Assembly (NCBI GenBank): GCA_022376515.1 | Contig: WTXI01000021.1 | Coordinates: 406,513-470,512, forward strand | Direction of reading: 5' to 3' | Source of the DNA: Lactifluus volemus | Lineage: Eukaryota > Basidiomycota > Agaricomycetes > Russulales > Russulaceae | DNA: 64,000 nucleotides | Part shown: positions 1 to 11,900 of the stretch, piece by piece | Layout: each line of letters starts with the position of its first letter | Numbering within the stretch: position 1 is the stretch's first letter | Notes under the pieces: generated by a model | Told to the model about the DNA's origin: nothing | The model's input: the letters and a program-made list of their open reading frames with translations, nothing else | Database searches by the model: none | Translations under genes and position numbers: made by a program

Positions 1-953
1 TATGTTCACTGGCATTTCTACCCCAGACAGAATCAGCTGGCCTAGACAAAGGTACCATTTTACGTTATGACATTCAATTAACAATCTCCGGCAATGTTAA
101 GGAGCCCCTATAAATCTCTTGGCACATTTTCCTCCGTCGCTAGGGACTCCTAGGGAAGAGAGAGAAGAGGGAATCCGACCACCTCCGGGAATAGCCGCCG
201 ACCTCGTAATAATGGAGGACAAAGCGTGCCCGCCAATATAACGGCAACTCCAGTACCTTTATCATACCCCCCCTGCTCAAAAGCCAAGGTACATTCATGT
301 GACAATGGCCCCTGAAATCGGACCTCATGTTTGTTCGTCGATACTCCGGTAGTGTCCGAAAGAGACGGACGAGTGTTGGTTCTTCTACGATTTGGGCAAA
401 AAGTCGATGGTTCAATTACCACAGTGAGTCCTATCGTTTTACGTGAACCCGTAAACCAACTTGCGACCAACCCCCCACTACTTGAATCGGATTTGGAGGA
501 TGTTATCTTCACAATTACCATGCGCTTGGCACTGGCACCCCCCTCTCATGTGACCGCCGATAGGAACAAATTCTGCCCTCACCAGGACATGAGGCTGTCG
601 TTGGCAACAACATTTCATTTCGCACAATTGCCCAATCTGGCTTGTATCCTCACCTCCGTGGCGAACGCGTACGTACGTACGAGACCGCACGATGTCGCTA
701 CTCCCTCCACTATCTAAGCCCCGTCGAAACTTTCGAATCGCACATATTTCTAGAATGGGACCGAGGAGGACAACCGGAGCAGTGGGATTGAGATGCCATC
801 CTCTTGTGATAAAAAGGTACGGTTTTCACTTGAGGCCACAAAAATCCGGAATCCACGTAATTCTCAATTGAGAAATATACATAGACGTGTCAATACAGGG
901 AAAGTCAAACGGGAGTAGCAACTCATATATGTGATGAGATGTTGTAGATAATA
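1..953. other. Gene-poor left edge, nothing recognised
   Basis: No domain or convincing exon structure was recognised. Open frames of 60-130 codons occur on both strands but overlap one another and lack low-complexity or domain signatures. This stretch may be intergenic or a decayed gene. Confidence 0.4.
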
Positions 954-1512
954 GGGACGCTCAAAGTTGAGCTACAACTTCTGTAGTTTTGTAGTTGTAG
1001 CTCATTGTAACGGCTTAGGTGATATTTGTCACATTCCATAACAGACCCGTCACATCATTGAGGACTGTGAGGCTGGGCCGGCCGTTTGTCACGCTTGACC
1101 TGATGGCGGAATAGGGCATGTGCGAGAGTTCAAGTTCACGTGACGTGTGCGCAGACTGAGGCAATAACAGTGTTTAAGATAAGCTATGAAGAAAAATAAT
1201 TTTGAGCTTGTATGGTGTAATGGTAAACCTAACATTTACTTTTATTTTTGTGTGCACTGGTCGGGAGTTCGAATCCCGCATTGTGCAATTGCCAGAAGAT
1301 AGCCTGTGAGTTGATTATGTGATCAACTGTGAGTAAATGTTTACCAGAACTAATTAATTAACTAAATAGTTTTTTAAGGGGCGGGGCAGGGTTGGGCCAG
1401 GGCCAGCACAGGTTGGCAGCCGATGAGAAATGATGACTAATGTCACTCAAGTTGTCACGACAGGAGCTACAACTACAAACTACAAAAGTTGTAGCTCAAC
1501 TTTGAGCGTCCC
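954..1512. mobile_element. MITE-like element with ~50-bp terminal inverted repeats
   Basis: The left end (954-1003, beginning GGGACGCTCAAAG) is a near-perfect reverse complement of the right end (1464-1512, ending CTTTGAGCGTCCC). TAATA flanks both sides (949-953 and 1513-1517) and is a plausible 5-bp target-site duplication. Each terminal repeat also contains its own inner palindrome (GAGCTACAAC ... GTTGTAGCTC). There is no transposase ORF, so this would be a non-autonomous DNA transposon of 559 bp. The superfamily is not assigned. A tRNA-like Pol III unit lies inside it. Confidence 0.75.
1206..1375 (+). ncRNA. tRNA-like Pol III transcription unit (SINE-like) inside the MITE
   Basis: An A box (TGGTGTAATGG, 1213-1223) and a B box (GTTCGAATC, 1267-1275) match the tRNA internal promoter consensus. 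A T-stem pairs CGGGA with TCCCG (1262-1278). A run of six T at 1370-1375 could terminate Pol III. The acceptor arm pairs poorly and no clear anticodon arm is seen, so this is more likely a tRNA pseudogene or SINE head than a working tRNA. GGTAAAC..ACATTTAC (1222-1239) can also pair with GTAAATGTTTACC (1333-1345), giving an alternative fold. Confidence 0.5.
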
Positions 1513-3043
1513 TAATACCTTGGAACAAAGAGTGCAGTACATGAGTCACTCAGCGCCCATCCGACTAGACAAGTTGCCAGACATACAATACGGGCAAGGT
1601 CCGAACGGACCGGGGGCCTGAGTGATAAAAAAGTCCTGTCGTAGCTGTCGAGCTATTCATGGGTGCATACTTGTACCGTAATACAAGATTTGCCGATCTA
1701 CGCTTCAGTGCGAGCTTACAAAACTTGAACGTTTGAACATAAGCGGGCGGGAACAAAATCTGATCGAAGAACTGATGCTTCAAGCTTCAAGCTTCAAGCA
1801 ACGGCCCCGTCTGATGCGACTTGCGACAAGTACCGCCGGTCTATGATGCGGCCGGGTCACTACTATACACACTTGTATCCCCGTATCCCCGTCCTGATCG
1901 CGCCCACTGCCAACAGCTCCATCACCGCCATCGATGCTCGGACTCCGGTTGACGAGTAGCGACTTGTAACTTGAAGGGGAATGTATCAAAGCAAGATCAT
2001 TCCGTCTCAACCTCAGAGGATTCCGGCGCTTCGTTCTCCGCCCATATCTGGTTCGACACTTCTTTCCGTCGAGTTGAGTGGGCGCTCTTTCAAGTAGATG
2101 ATCACACGAGTCTGACTTGTTCCAGTTTCATGTTTACCCACAGGCTCGGGCTATCTCCGAGTTTAAACCGGGGCCCAAACTCTCGATATTTACCTGCCAC
2201 GCCAGAGAATTACACGATCAAGGAGGGGGAGATCAGTAATCTGTGTTGAACCTCGTGCAAGGACCATTGACCGTGGCCGGCAACACATCTACGATCGACG
2301 ACGAATGTCGCAACTTCCTTGCAATGCAGAAAGACCTCCCGGAATCGTATGACATTGCCTAAGGTTACTACCTGTTGTTGTAAATAAGCGTGTGTTACCG
2401 CTGAAGCTACAAATTGCCACGCAGGATGGGTTCGATGGGTGGGTTCCAAGTGCAGGCACCACTTCAGCTCACCTCTGATCCTCCTCAACTTGTCAGTCGC
2501 TGGGGGTTTTCTCGGAGAAACCTATTTACGAGTATGCTTGCCTTTTCTTCGTCCAAATGGCATTCAATTGAAACCCAAGTTAGGGAAAGTCTTGGAATAA
2601 TGAACGATTTGGCACGGACAGGCCGTCATTCCTGGCCTGACCATTCCCAACCGGATGATCCCTCGTCTGATAATTCCTCATCGTGCTCTAGCAAGACGAC
2701 GTACGATTCGTTTTGGTAGGGCTCAACACTCCTTCCTGTCTTAGAAGGCCATAATCTACTCGGAGGGACGCCTCTCAGAGACCTGAGAACTAGTGAGGGT
2801 TGTCGACTATCATTCGATGCATGAGCATGGCCCGAGGAAATAGGAGATGTGGACGAACGAACGAAAGCCGACGTAACAAGCAAGCAGACCACGCCATGGC
2901 GTCATGGCAGAACGTATCAAACATTTCGTATGACTGTGAACATGTACTCGTAAAACAATTGGCATGGATAACGACGAAATATGTAGTAGAAAACACGGAA
3001 AGCGAAGTCAGTAATAACGAAAAGCAGTACCGATTGACTTGCG
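1513..3043. other. Intergenic; 3' flank of the first F-box gene
   Basis: No gene recognised. About 2900-3043 resembles the 3' flanks of other F-box genes at 20755-20982 and 33965-34204 (shared words such as ATTTCGTAT, CTCGTAAAAC or CTCGTGAAAC, and AAGTCAGTAA), so it belongs to the duplicated F-box unit. The rest holds only short overlapping open frames. Confidence 0.5.
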
Positions 3044-4577
3044 CTAATCGCAATCATTATCATAGGGTACCATGTGAACTGCGACAGGGTGACCCGAACG
3101 CTGACGTGTGACAATGAGAACCATTATGGAATTCTTGTCGAATTTGTCTCGGCAATACGATTCGCAAAGGTAGATATTTTGCAGTTCAGGCAACACCACG
3201 GGGACACTCTCCCGGGTGTGTCCTCGCAGCAAATATACGACTAACGGCAGTATGACGCCAGACAAATGCAGGGTCCGAACAGCAGTGAATGTGCGGAAAA
3301 GTACCAGCCACCAAGGATTGTCTATCAGGTCTTCGTCTGAATAACCCAACTCCTCAAAGGATGGGTCGCTTCGGATGTCGAGCTCTGTAACGTTCGAAAG
3401 TAGAGATAAGGACTGGGTAGAAAACTGTGCCATAGACGAGACTTGTCGATCTGGCGCATCCTCTAAGAATCCCAGCCTCACCGTTTTAGGAGGAGTCAGA
3501 TCTGTCCCCTCTGACTGATAAAGTTCAATGTCGACGGACTCGGAGTCGATATAAAGGCTAAATCTCACTTTCGCACGATCGAATGGCCCGAGCGTGACAA
3601 AGTGAGATACGACTTGTCGGATATCGGCGTGATTCCCAAATAACTTGATCGTGATAATTTTGAGCTGGGGAGCATCAATCCGAGCCAGGAGGTTCTCCAA
3701 ATATTCGTTGACACCACGAAATCGTAACTCTGTGAGCGCGGGGAGGAGAGCACGGGTGAGCGGGGGCGGACCTCGGACTTGGATTGTTTCGGATTCTTCA
3801 TCGAAATCGATGCGAAGGAGTGCGAGCCTGGTCAGGGCGGAGAGGCCTTTGACCATTGCCTCGGGCGAAATGTAACCAATATCGGATATACCTAGAAGCT
3901 GGAGCTCAGAAAGGTCGTTGCAAGACAAAAGAAATCGAGGCAAGGTCGGAAATGGAAGGCCAGCCAAACTGAGTGATCGTAGATGTGGTGCGGATCCGCC
4001 TAAGATCGTATCTGGAACCACAGACACATCGTCAAAGTTGCTCCAAAGTTGAAGACTTGTCAGCGAAGGGAACGGCTTCTGCATCACTGAGGCCAATTTA
4101 GAATTCGAGTATGCTCCATGGAGAAGGACTTGGAATCCGCATATGCGGTCACAGTGCTCGAATGCAGCCATCATTTTATCCCCAACACCGTGACAGTTGA
4201 TTTCGATAGGAAAGGGCGGCCAGGCATCCAACATCTCCCTCGCGGAAGTATAAGTGTTACAGTAAAGGCGTAGGTTGAGGCGGACCGGGGATGAAAATAC
4301 GATGTAGCGCCATCTTTGACATACGTGCACCAGATTATGCCACATCTTTGGCCACAGCCCCGGCCACACATCTCGCTTGTTCACGACAGCGACTCGGCAG
4401 AAGTCGAAGATGTTTAGGAGGATTTCATCTGGGAGAGCTCCGATCGTCACAAGTGGGGAATTCGCCGCTAGAACACAGAGGTAAGTGATCATTGTGGGCA
4501 TAAGAAAAAGACATACAACTTCTTCCAGCAGTAGCGTTCGATACGCCTTCCCTGATTAGGGGTCTTAGAAAGACCAT
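3044..4577 (-). CDS. F-box/leucine-rich protein (copy 1)
   Basis: Predicted SCF ubiquitin-ligase substrate receptor of 494 aa. Exon 1 (4577-4517) starts at ATG in the frame M-V-F-L-R-P. A 49-nt GT-AG intron (4516-4468, GTATGTC...CTAG) interrupts in phase 1, and exon 2 runs 4467-3044. The F-box follows (LPDEILLNIFDFCR, then the W..LVHVCQRWRY segment). After it come irregular leucine-rich repeats (LRSLSLAGLPFPTLPRFLLSCNDLSEL and similar) up to a conserved tail with FTAVRTLHLSG and LPELQNIYL. The first exon was chosen because it is homologous to exon 1 of sister genes. The F-box fold binding Skp1 is family knowledge; the substrate is unknown. The C-terminus (VHMVPYDNDCD) diverges slightly from the usual ARQHSGHPVTVHRLP ending. 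Confidence 0.87.
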
Positions 4578-5841
4578 CTAGTGTGATCTGAGGGACCAGA
4601 TCTAGAGGTTCTGAAAATTTCTCAGTGTTACTTTCAAGTTCTGTGAGGATTTTCGACGTACGCTCCCACTCCGGGTTGCTCGTCTTGTCCAAAGTCGTCA
4701 GTCACACTCCTGTCACACTGCTGAGGGTTTCATTATTAATTATTTCATTCTCCGCTAGCTTTGTGACAGTGCCGAGGCGCCCTTGGCTGTGGGTTGTGGT
4801 CTACCTTCGCTCTCTATACTTCCATCAATCTGAAGCAATGTTGCAATGTTGTTCCTCTTGCACCAGCGGATGTCGAAGGACTGACGTAAGTTGACCCCCA
4901 CTTGACAGTTTTACTATGCTCTAATCTCACCCCTTGTTCCCGGACAGCAAACGGTTTGGGACAGCCCTTGCAACTCCGGATGGACAAAAGGGGTTGGAGC
5001 TGCTTTGATGCTTGCTTAAAAAGTCGTCTGTAGGGGTGGTCTACGTGGATGGTGTCGTGACGGAGGATATCATCCTTGGGACCCATGAAAATGGGACACA
5101 GCGTCTTAGGCACTGAGGGCGATAACCTTTACGCGCTAGCAACTTGTGGCAAAGCTCTGATCACGACGACTAGGGAGGATGGTACTAGTACGGTATATCC
5201 GACAAACGTATCCCATCATGATCTTTACTTTACTTTGTCGTTATGTCCGGGGAGCCCATGAAAATGTGCGAACCAGCGTTGTAAAGTGCCACTCCCCGCT
5301 GCTGTCTCCAGCCCTCGAAAGCTCGACCAGCCACAGACAACGATGCCACAGGTCCAAAACGTAGCACAGGTCTCCCGCTATGCCTTAGCTTTGGCGCAGT
5401 CACGGTAGGCGGCCACAAAATGCAAACGTCGTGGATATTGCGGGCAATTGAACCATTGGTGGTCCCGCGTGCCAACGGCCCAGAGACATCGGGATGGGCC
5501 ATTACTCCTGACCTCGAGTCGGACAGTGGCTGGTATATAAGCCACAGAATTTCCCCGTACCTTAATGAGATGCAGACCGTGACAACACTTAAGTAGGCAG
5601 AACATAATGACCAGGATGTGGACTTTTTTGGGGATAGGCTCTGACACCCGCATCGCCTCTCATTATTTACTGTACAGACACACTACAGTTGCTAAATCAT
5701 GATGTGCCTCAGGCTTGGGTAAAGCTATCGAACGTCTCCCGGCGAGGGCTAACCCGAAACTCGAAAAAAAAGTAGCAGATTTCGAAGGCATGAAATAAGT
5801 TGAGCGTAAGGTAAATATTGCATATATCACGGAAGCTCCAA
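4578..5841. other. Intergenic between F-box copies 1 and 2
   Basis: No gene recognised. The words CCCATGAAAATG at about 5081 and 5257 recur about 176 bp apart. Short overlapping ORFs on both strands have no recognisable domain. Confidence 0.4.
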
Positions 5842-7423
5842 TCAACTTACGCTATTCGCTACATAGTATTCTGGTTGATGAACCGTGACAGGACGACCAG
5901 AATGCTGACGTGCAGTGACGAATCGCTCTATGGCTTGCTCTACGGGTACGTCTCGAAAATCGCAGTAGAACTTGGGAGCGTAAAGATTGTGAAGTTTAGG
6001 TAAGACCGCGCCGACACTTTCCCCAGCGTGCCCTCGCAGTGCGGATACCATGAATAGCTGTACCTTGCCATACAAATGCAGGGTCCGAACAGCAGTAAAT
6101 GGGCGGACAAGTACCAGCCACTCAGTATTATCCATCAGGCGCTCGAATCCTGAGTCTCCAAAGGCCAAGAAGGATTTGTCACTTCCAATGTTGAGCCTTG
6201 TAACGCTGGAAAGTAGAGATGAAAACTGGGTACATATCTGGGCCATAAACGAGACTTGTCGAGTTGGCGCCGCTTCTATGATTTCCAGTTTGAACGGTTT
6301 CAAGTTGAGAGAATCTCTCTGAGGCCGCTCCTCGACCCAAAGTCGGATGTTGACACCATAAGGCATAAATGCCAAGTCTACACGACGGAAGGGCCCGAAC
6401 GTCTGTGAGTGAGAGACGACTTGTCCGAGTCGGATGTCAATGGGGCGCTGTTTGAACACCATCGCGAGATCTTTGAGCTGAGGTGCATCAATTCGAGCCA
6501 GGAGGTCCTCCAGATACCCGCTGACACCACGAAACTTGAACTCGGTAAGAGCGGGGAGGATGGCGCGTGTGAGCGAGGTCGGAGGCGGATGTCCGAGTCG
6601 GATCGCTCCGGTTTTTTCGAACTCGATGCAAAGGTATGTGAGCCTGGGCAGGGTAGAAAGGGCTATGGCCATTGACTCGGGTGGAATATAACCAATATCG
6701 GGTATATCTCGAAGCTTGAGCTCGGAAAGGTCGTTGCAAGACGAAAGAAGTTGAGGTAACGTCGGAAATGGGACACCTGATAGAGCGAGTAATTGTAGGC
6801 GTGGGGCAAATCCACCAAGGAAAGTAGTAGGAAGAACTGGCAAATTTTCATTCCAGTGAGTCGACAGTTGAAAACTTGTCAGTGCGGGGAATGGCTTCTG
6901 CAACGCTGTGGCCAATGTCGCGCATTCTGAGTATGGCGGATGGAAGTAGAGAATGATTTCACAAATGCGGTCATTGTGCTCGAATGCGGCTATGATGTTA
7001 TCCCCAAGATTGGATGACAATATTTCGATGGGAAACGGGGGCCAGACATCCAACTCCTCCCTCAGAGAAGTCACGGTATCATCTGTGCAGTAAATACGTA
7101 GACCAAGACGGAGTGGGGATGAAAACACCACGTATCGCCATCTTTGGCATACGTGCACCAAATTATGCCATATCTTTGACCACACTGGTACCCTCAGCCA
7201 CACCGCGACATGTGCTTCGTTCACGGCAGCAACTCTGCAGAAGTCGAAAATTTTTAGGAGGATTTCATCGGGGAGCACTCCAATTGTCACACATGGGGAA
7301 TTCTCGCCTAGAACTTGTAGGTAAATGACCGCTGTGGGCGTAAGGAAAAGACCTACCGTGACGATTCCTTCCGGTAGTGTCTGATACGCCTTCCCGTAGT
7401 TTTACAGGTCCTGGAAAGGCCAT
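5842..7423 (-). CDS. F-box/leucine-rich protein (copy 2)
   Basis: Predicted 510-aa F-box protein. Exon 1 (7423-7357) begins at ATG in the frame M-A-F-P-G-P. A 49-nt intron (7356-7308, GTAGGTC...CTAG) again falls in phase 1, and exon 2 is 7307-5842. The F-box is LPDEILLKIFDFCR, with the Skp1-facing W..LVHVCQRWRYVVFSSPLRL segment 30-50 residues later, then leucine-rich repeats. The C-terminus keeps FTAVRTLHL and a VTARQHSGRPVTVH tail. Without the hidden first exon the frame would seem to start at a GTG just before the F-box; the exon is supported by the shared position and phase across the family. Confidence 0.87.
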
Positions 7424-8181
7424 CTACTGTGATCGGAGGAACACCAGAGGTTCTAAATGGTGAGAGATTGCCTTAGTAGTGAGCTAGTGAAATCCAGTCT
7501 TGGGTTAAAAAGTACAAGGTATTCGTCGCACGTGTCACGCCCCCATTTGGCTGAGGCGCGGCTCGGAGCTTAGCGTAGCGCTTAGCGCTTAGCATTAGGA
7601 AAACCAAAGTTTTTCCTAAATATACAATATCTTTTGTTGTCCAGTAGTTGTACTAGTACCTGCTGTGACTTACAATGCAGAAATTATCTCTCACACAGGG
7701 TCTGATAGTAGTGACTTACTGGACCTACTATCCCTACCCCCGCCAACCCTTCTGACAAGTCACGCTAGGTCACACGCCAAATTTCAGACTCCGTTTGGCG
7801 TGCTCAGGCCACAATGAGCGCTAAAGCGTGATTTCCGCGTTGCCATTTTTGTAACGTTGTAAACTCCGACACAGGCAGGTGTGACAAACATGCTATTTTT
7901 TATTTCACTACACACCACGATTTCTATCAAAAAAATAAATGCATAGAATATATTCAGATATGGTACTAGATACTGTGGGCTAAATTTTGTGGTGGTTGAG
8001 TGAGAATTGAGCGAGAAAAACGGAGTTATCAGAAGGGGGGGGGTTTGGCAGGACGGGGCACAAACAAGTATGGGCAAGACTCGGAAAAAGTGGCGGGATG
8101 AAACAGCCGCCGTAAAATAAAGATGGTATATGTGGTAGACAGCACCTCAGAAGAGCACCTAAGAGCACCAATTGACTTGTG
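7424..8181. other. Intergenic, contains dispersed repeat copy 1
   Basis: The stretch 7755-7980 is a dispersed repeat (listed separately). About 8100-8181 is the 3' flank of the split F-box gene. A short run of GCGCTTAGCGCTTAGC is seen near 7575. No gene. Confidence 0.5.
7755..7980. repeat. Dispersed repeat family, copy 1
   Basis: Shares GTCACGCTA, GTAAACTCCGAC(A)CAGGCAGG, ATTTC(A)CTACACAC and TTTCTA(T/C)C followed by A-runs with 33715-33920 and 57110-57325, in the same order and spacing. The spacing and the loss of coding potential suggest a short non-autonomous mobile element. Ends are not precisely defined and no inverted repeats or target duplication were confirmed. Confidence 0.65.
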
Positions 8182-8576
8182 CTAAGCGTCATCACTATGA
8201 TATGGCGAGTAGTATACTGTGACAGGGTGGTTGGAATGCTGACGTGCAGCGATGAATTGCTCTATGGCCTGTCGTTCCTCGAGTTCGTCCAGCCAATACC
8301 TTTGATGAAGGTAAAGACTCTGAAGTCCAGGCAACAACTCGGTGACACCTTCCACCCCGTATCTTCGCAGCGAAGATACGACGAAAGGCTGTATCTTGCC
8401 AGACAAACGCAGAGTCCGAACTGTAGCGAATGGCTCGAAAAGTTCCGACCATTCAGAATGGTCCATCAGGCCCTCCAAATCGTCCAACTCCTCAAAAGAT
8501 GTGTCGCTTCTGATGATGAGCTCTGTAACGCTTGAAAGTATAGATGATAAGTGGGTGCATATCTCTGCCATAGACG

Positions 8577-8582
<6 letters not shown>
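8182..8582 (-). pseudogene. F-box copy 3, 3' part, cut off by the LINE
   Basis: Encodes the last ~130 residues of an F-box/leucine-rich protein, from the SSMAEICTHLSSILSSVTEL segment to a tail with AIEQFIAARQHSNHPVTV. It stops abruptly at the poly-T run where the LINE begins. The 5' part lies at 16458-17592. Joining the two at the duplicated target restores an uninterrupted frame of 487 codons, so the gene was intact before insertion. Confidence 0.9.
8565..8582. repeat. LINE target-site duplication, left copy
   Basis: ctgccatagacgagactt is repeated exactly at 16458-16475, on the other side of the LINE. The final two T merge with the poly-T run, so the duplication may be 16-18 bp. The sequence belongs to the F-box coding region. 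Confidence 0.9.
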
Positions 8583-8607
<25 letters not shown>

Positions 8608-8964
8608 GTGAAGCGATGTATTAGGTAGTTGAAGATAGTAACTAAGTTACCTAACAGCACTACACTAATGCGCTGGAGCGGGCCGTGCGGCCCGAAACCC
8701 GAAGGAGGACAAAAATGCGTTTATGCACACCCCTGGTATGGGGTAGTGTGGGACTCATTGGCGGTGTGACCGTTGGTACTACCCACTAAAAACCTCTTTT
8801 CGTGTTGTCTAGGCAGGACTGGGTCCTGGATGCTTTGGAGGGGGGGGCATCATCCCGGGAGTGTTTGTTTCAGTTTGTCGCAGTTTGGTTATGGCGAAAC
8901 GCGGCGCTCAAGTCTTATCTTTGGTCTGTTTGGTTTGCTCCTAGCTGGGTTTCGTTCTACGAGA
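8583..8964 (-). other. LINE 3' UTR and poly-A tail
   Basis: The 3' untranslated region runs from the ORF2 stop (complement of 8965-8967) to a run of 27 T on the plus strand (8581-8607), read as A on the element's sense strand. Confidence 0.85.
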
Positions 8965-11900
8965 CTACGAGAAGGTCTCGTCTCGTGTTATCCATTCTGG
9001 GCTTAGGTTCCGATTCTGTTTTTCTAGGGCGTTTTCCCATGTGTTTTTGATTAAGGTGAGCGTTTCGTTTGTGCGGGATATCTTCGTTGCCAGGATTTTG
9101 TCTTCGATTAGTCGTTTATTGATCTTCTTTGTCCAGCGTTTTTTGACTTCCTGGGGTGAGTGTTGGGTTTCTTGTATAACCCTATCGCATCTTAACACCC
9201 ATATCAGGTGGGTTGCCTCGGACCACAGGATCTGGAGTAGGCGGGATGCCCCTCTTGTGTGGGGTGTTCTCGGCGTGGCCGCTTCGGGCCCTTCCTCCCT
9301 TTGGTTGTTCTGAGGGCTGTATGATAGGAGACCGCAGCCCAGTGCGGTTCCTAGCGTTACGGGTGGCCAGGTCTGGTCGTTGTGTGGCCACATTTCTCGG
9401 GCGTGGTTCCAGATTTGTTGTCTTGTGGGGTGTTGGCACTCTGTTAGTATGTGTTCCATTGATTCTATCACGTCGCATGTTGGGCACATGGCTCTTTCCT
9501 CCATATTGCTGATGTGGGACCAGAAGCTCCCTATCTTTTGGGTGCCGTGGATCGCGTTGAAGAGGAATTGTCCGACTTTGGGGTTGATGGATCGTTTGTG
9601 AGTGCTTTTCCAGATTGCTTCGTCTTTTTCTAGGTGGCCAAGGTGGTTACTTATGTCTTCTCTTATTCTTTCTAGGTTCCGGGTTGTTGTCTGTCTAGAG
9701 TGTTTGCGTTTGGCGCTGATTATCCCTTTATAGGCTGTTGCTTGGGTTATTTTTGAGAGCTTCGCTCCTTGAATGTCAAAGCGTTCCGGGATTTCCAGTG
9801 GTAGGTCATCTGGTACTGTTTTCTCCATCCCTTCTTTGGCCAGTTCGTCGCTGAGTTCATTTCCTAGTTCACCATTATGTCCCTTTACCCATTGGAAGCT
9901 GGTGGGGGCAGATCGTGCTCTTAGCAGGTAAGCCGCTCTTTTGAACCATTTACTATTCTTGATTCCGATCCATCCTTGGTCTTCCCAGTTATCTAGGTGG
10001 GTTGTTAGGCCTTCGATGGCGTATTTCGAGTCTGACTTTATGAGTAGCGGGACGTAGTTTTCGGTCATTTCTATTGCTTTGATGATGGCCGCGATCTCTC
10101 CGATTTGGTTCGACTGTTCATCGCCTGGGACTTTGATCGCGCGGTTTTGGTTGTCTCCTTCTGCGAACCATATTCCGGCTCCACATTGGGCGTTGGCTTT
10201 GCCGTTGTTTAGGCAGGCTCCGTCCGTGTATACTGTAGTCAGCTCGTTGTCGAGGCTTATGCCATGGGCACGGGTTTGGCGTTCCGCCGGTAAGTTAGAT
10301 ACTTTAGATTTGTCCACGAAGATTCTGAAACCGTCTGCTAGGTTTTCTTGGGTGGTCGTCGATGGGTTGAAGGTGATGCTCTCATTTCTGGGGCGCGCTT
10401 CTCGGTTTTTCTGTTTCCGTCTTCTCGTTAGGGACAGGTTGTCGTTGTGGGTTGGGAGGAGGGGTTGGAACTTGGGGGCGATTCGTTGTAGGCGTTTTTG
10501 TGCTTCGGCGGCGCATTTCTGTGGGTTCTCGCATCCGTGGCTACGGTCGAGTTCGCAGTCGTCGCAGGGGCATAGGAAGACCGGGATGTGTAAGTGGTTG
10601 TGTTCTCTTGTTAGTCGTCTTGTGATTCTAATGAGGTCTTTTATCTTTCGTGAGTTATGGTTTTGTATGAGGCATCGGGAGGCCGGGTTTTGTGGCGTTT
10701 TTCTCGTGTTTCCTGGGTGGAACCATGCTGGTAGTTGTTCCTTCAGGGCTCTTGACAGGCTTATTGGGGCGAAGGTGACATTATGTTTTTTGGCGGTCTT
10801 TATTAGTTTTGATGTGTCTCTGTCCAGGTGTTCTGTTCTTTTCCCTTTTGAAGGTGCGTTCCAAGTTTGGAGGAAGGGGCTGACTCTGGTTTCTTCCGGT
10901 ATTGTTGTTGGCGCTGATTCGTTTATTAGGGCGTCTGTTGCAATTGCCCATAGTGGCCTCTTATTCGATAAGTAGCTTTTAAGCCACATTATTTCAATTG
11001 CTTCGTTCCTCGTTTTGAGGTCTAGGAGTTGTAGGCCTCCTTCGAGGTGTACTTCGTGGAGGACGTCTTTTGCTAGGCGCGGTGCGTCATCTCCCCATAT
11101 TAGGTGGCTGATTTCTTTGGTTAGGTCGTCGAGGATGTGGTCCGGCATTCCTTGTGCTTTGGTTAGAAACTGGGTTCTAGAGCCTATTACCGCTTGGGCT
11201 ATCGTTTTCTTCCCCTGTCTGGTGGGGTGTGTGTGTTTCCATCTACTTAGCTCGGCTTTAATTTTGTCTAGGATTGGCTCCCATGGTGTCGCCTCTTCTG
11301 TGTTGTATCCAATCCATGCCCCTAGCGATCTAATTGCCTCTCCGTCTTTGGCTATCCGGATGCTCTGGTTTATGGGCCGATGTTGGGGGTGTAGGGTTCG
11401 TTCTTCAGACACTCGGCGTCTGTGCGCCTCCTGTCCGATGGGTAAGATTTCTGTTTTCTCTTTGTTGAATTTCGCTCCTGACGCTTTGCACCATTGGTCC
11501 AGTGTGTTTTGTAGATTCTCGAAATCGTCCTCTTCCCTGAGGTAGACGACTGTGTCGTCCGCGAAGAGGTTTACTATCAGGGGTTCCGGGGCGTTCGGGA
11601 TCACGAAACCTTTGAGGTTGGTGCTGCATCGTAGCATGCATGCCATCGGTTCGATGGCAAGGTTGAAGAGGAAGCATGATAGGGGGTCGCCTTGTCGGAC
11701 GCCCCGCGTCACTTGGTATGGTTTACTGAAGATGCCGTTTATCGCGACTATTGTGGTAGCGCGTTCGTATAGGTGTTTGACAGTGTTCCTGAAACGTGGG
11801 GGGATGTTGAAGGCTTCCAGTGTCTTCCAGAGGTACGAGTGTGATATTTTATCATATGCTTTCTCTTGATCCAGGGCTATTATAGCGCCGTTTTCTTTCG

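Noticed and set aside
331..717. A 128-codon plus-strand frame at the left edge
   Set aside because: No recognisable domain, overlapped by similar-sized frames on the other strand; not supported as a gene.
2414..2719. A 101-codon plus-strand frame ending in a Ser/Asp run
   Set aside because: Ser/Asp composition alone is not evidence; no homologous copy or splice pattern in the window.
8581..8607. A T27 run as a transcription terminator or sequencing artefact
   Set aside because: It is the poly-A tail of the minus-strand LINE, exactly at its boundary.
10079..10975. A 298-codon plus-strand frame opposite LINE ORF2
   Set aside because: It lies antisense to a clear reverse transcriptase, has no domain, and is open only because of skewed composition.
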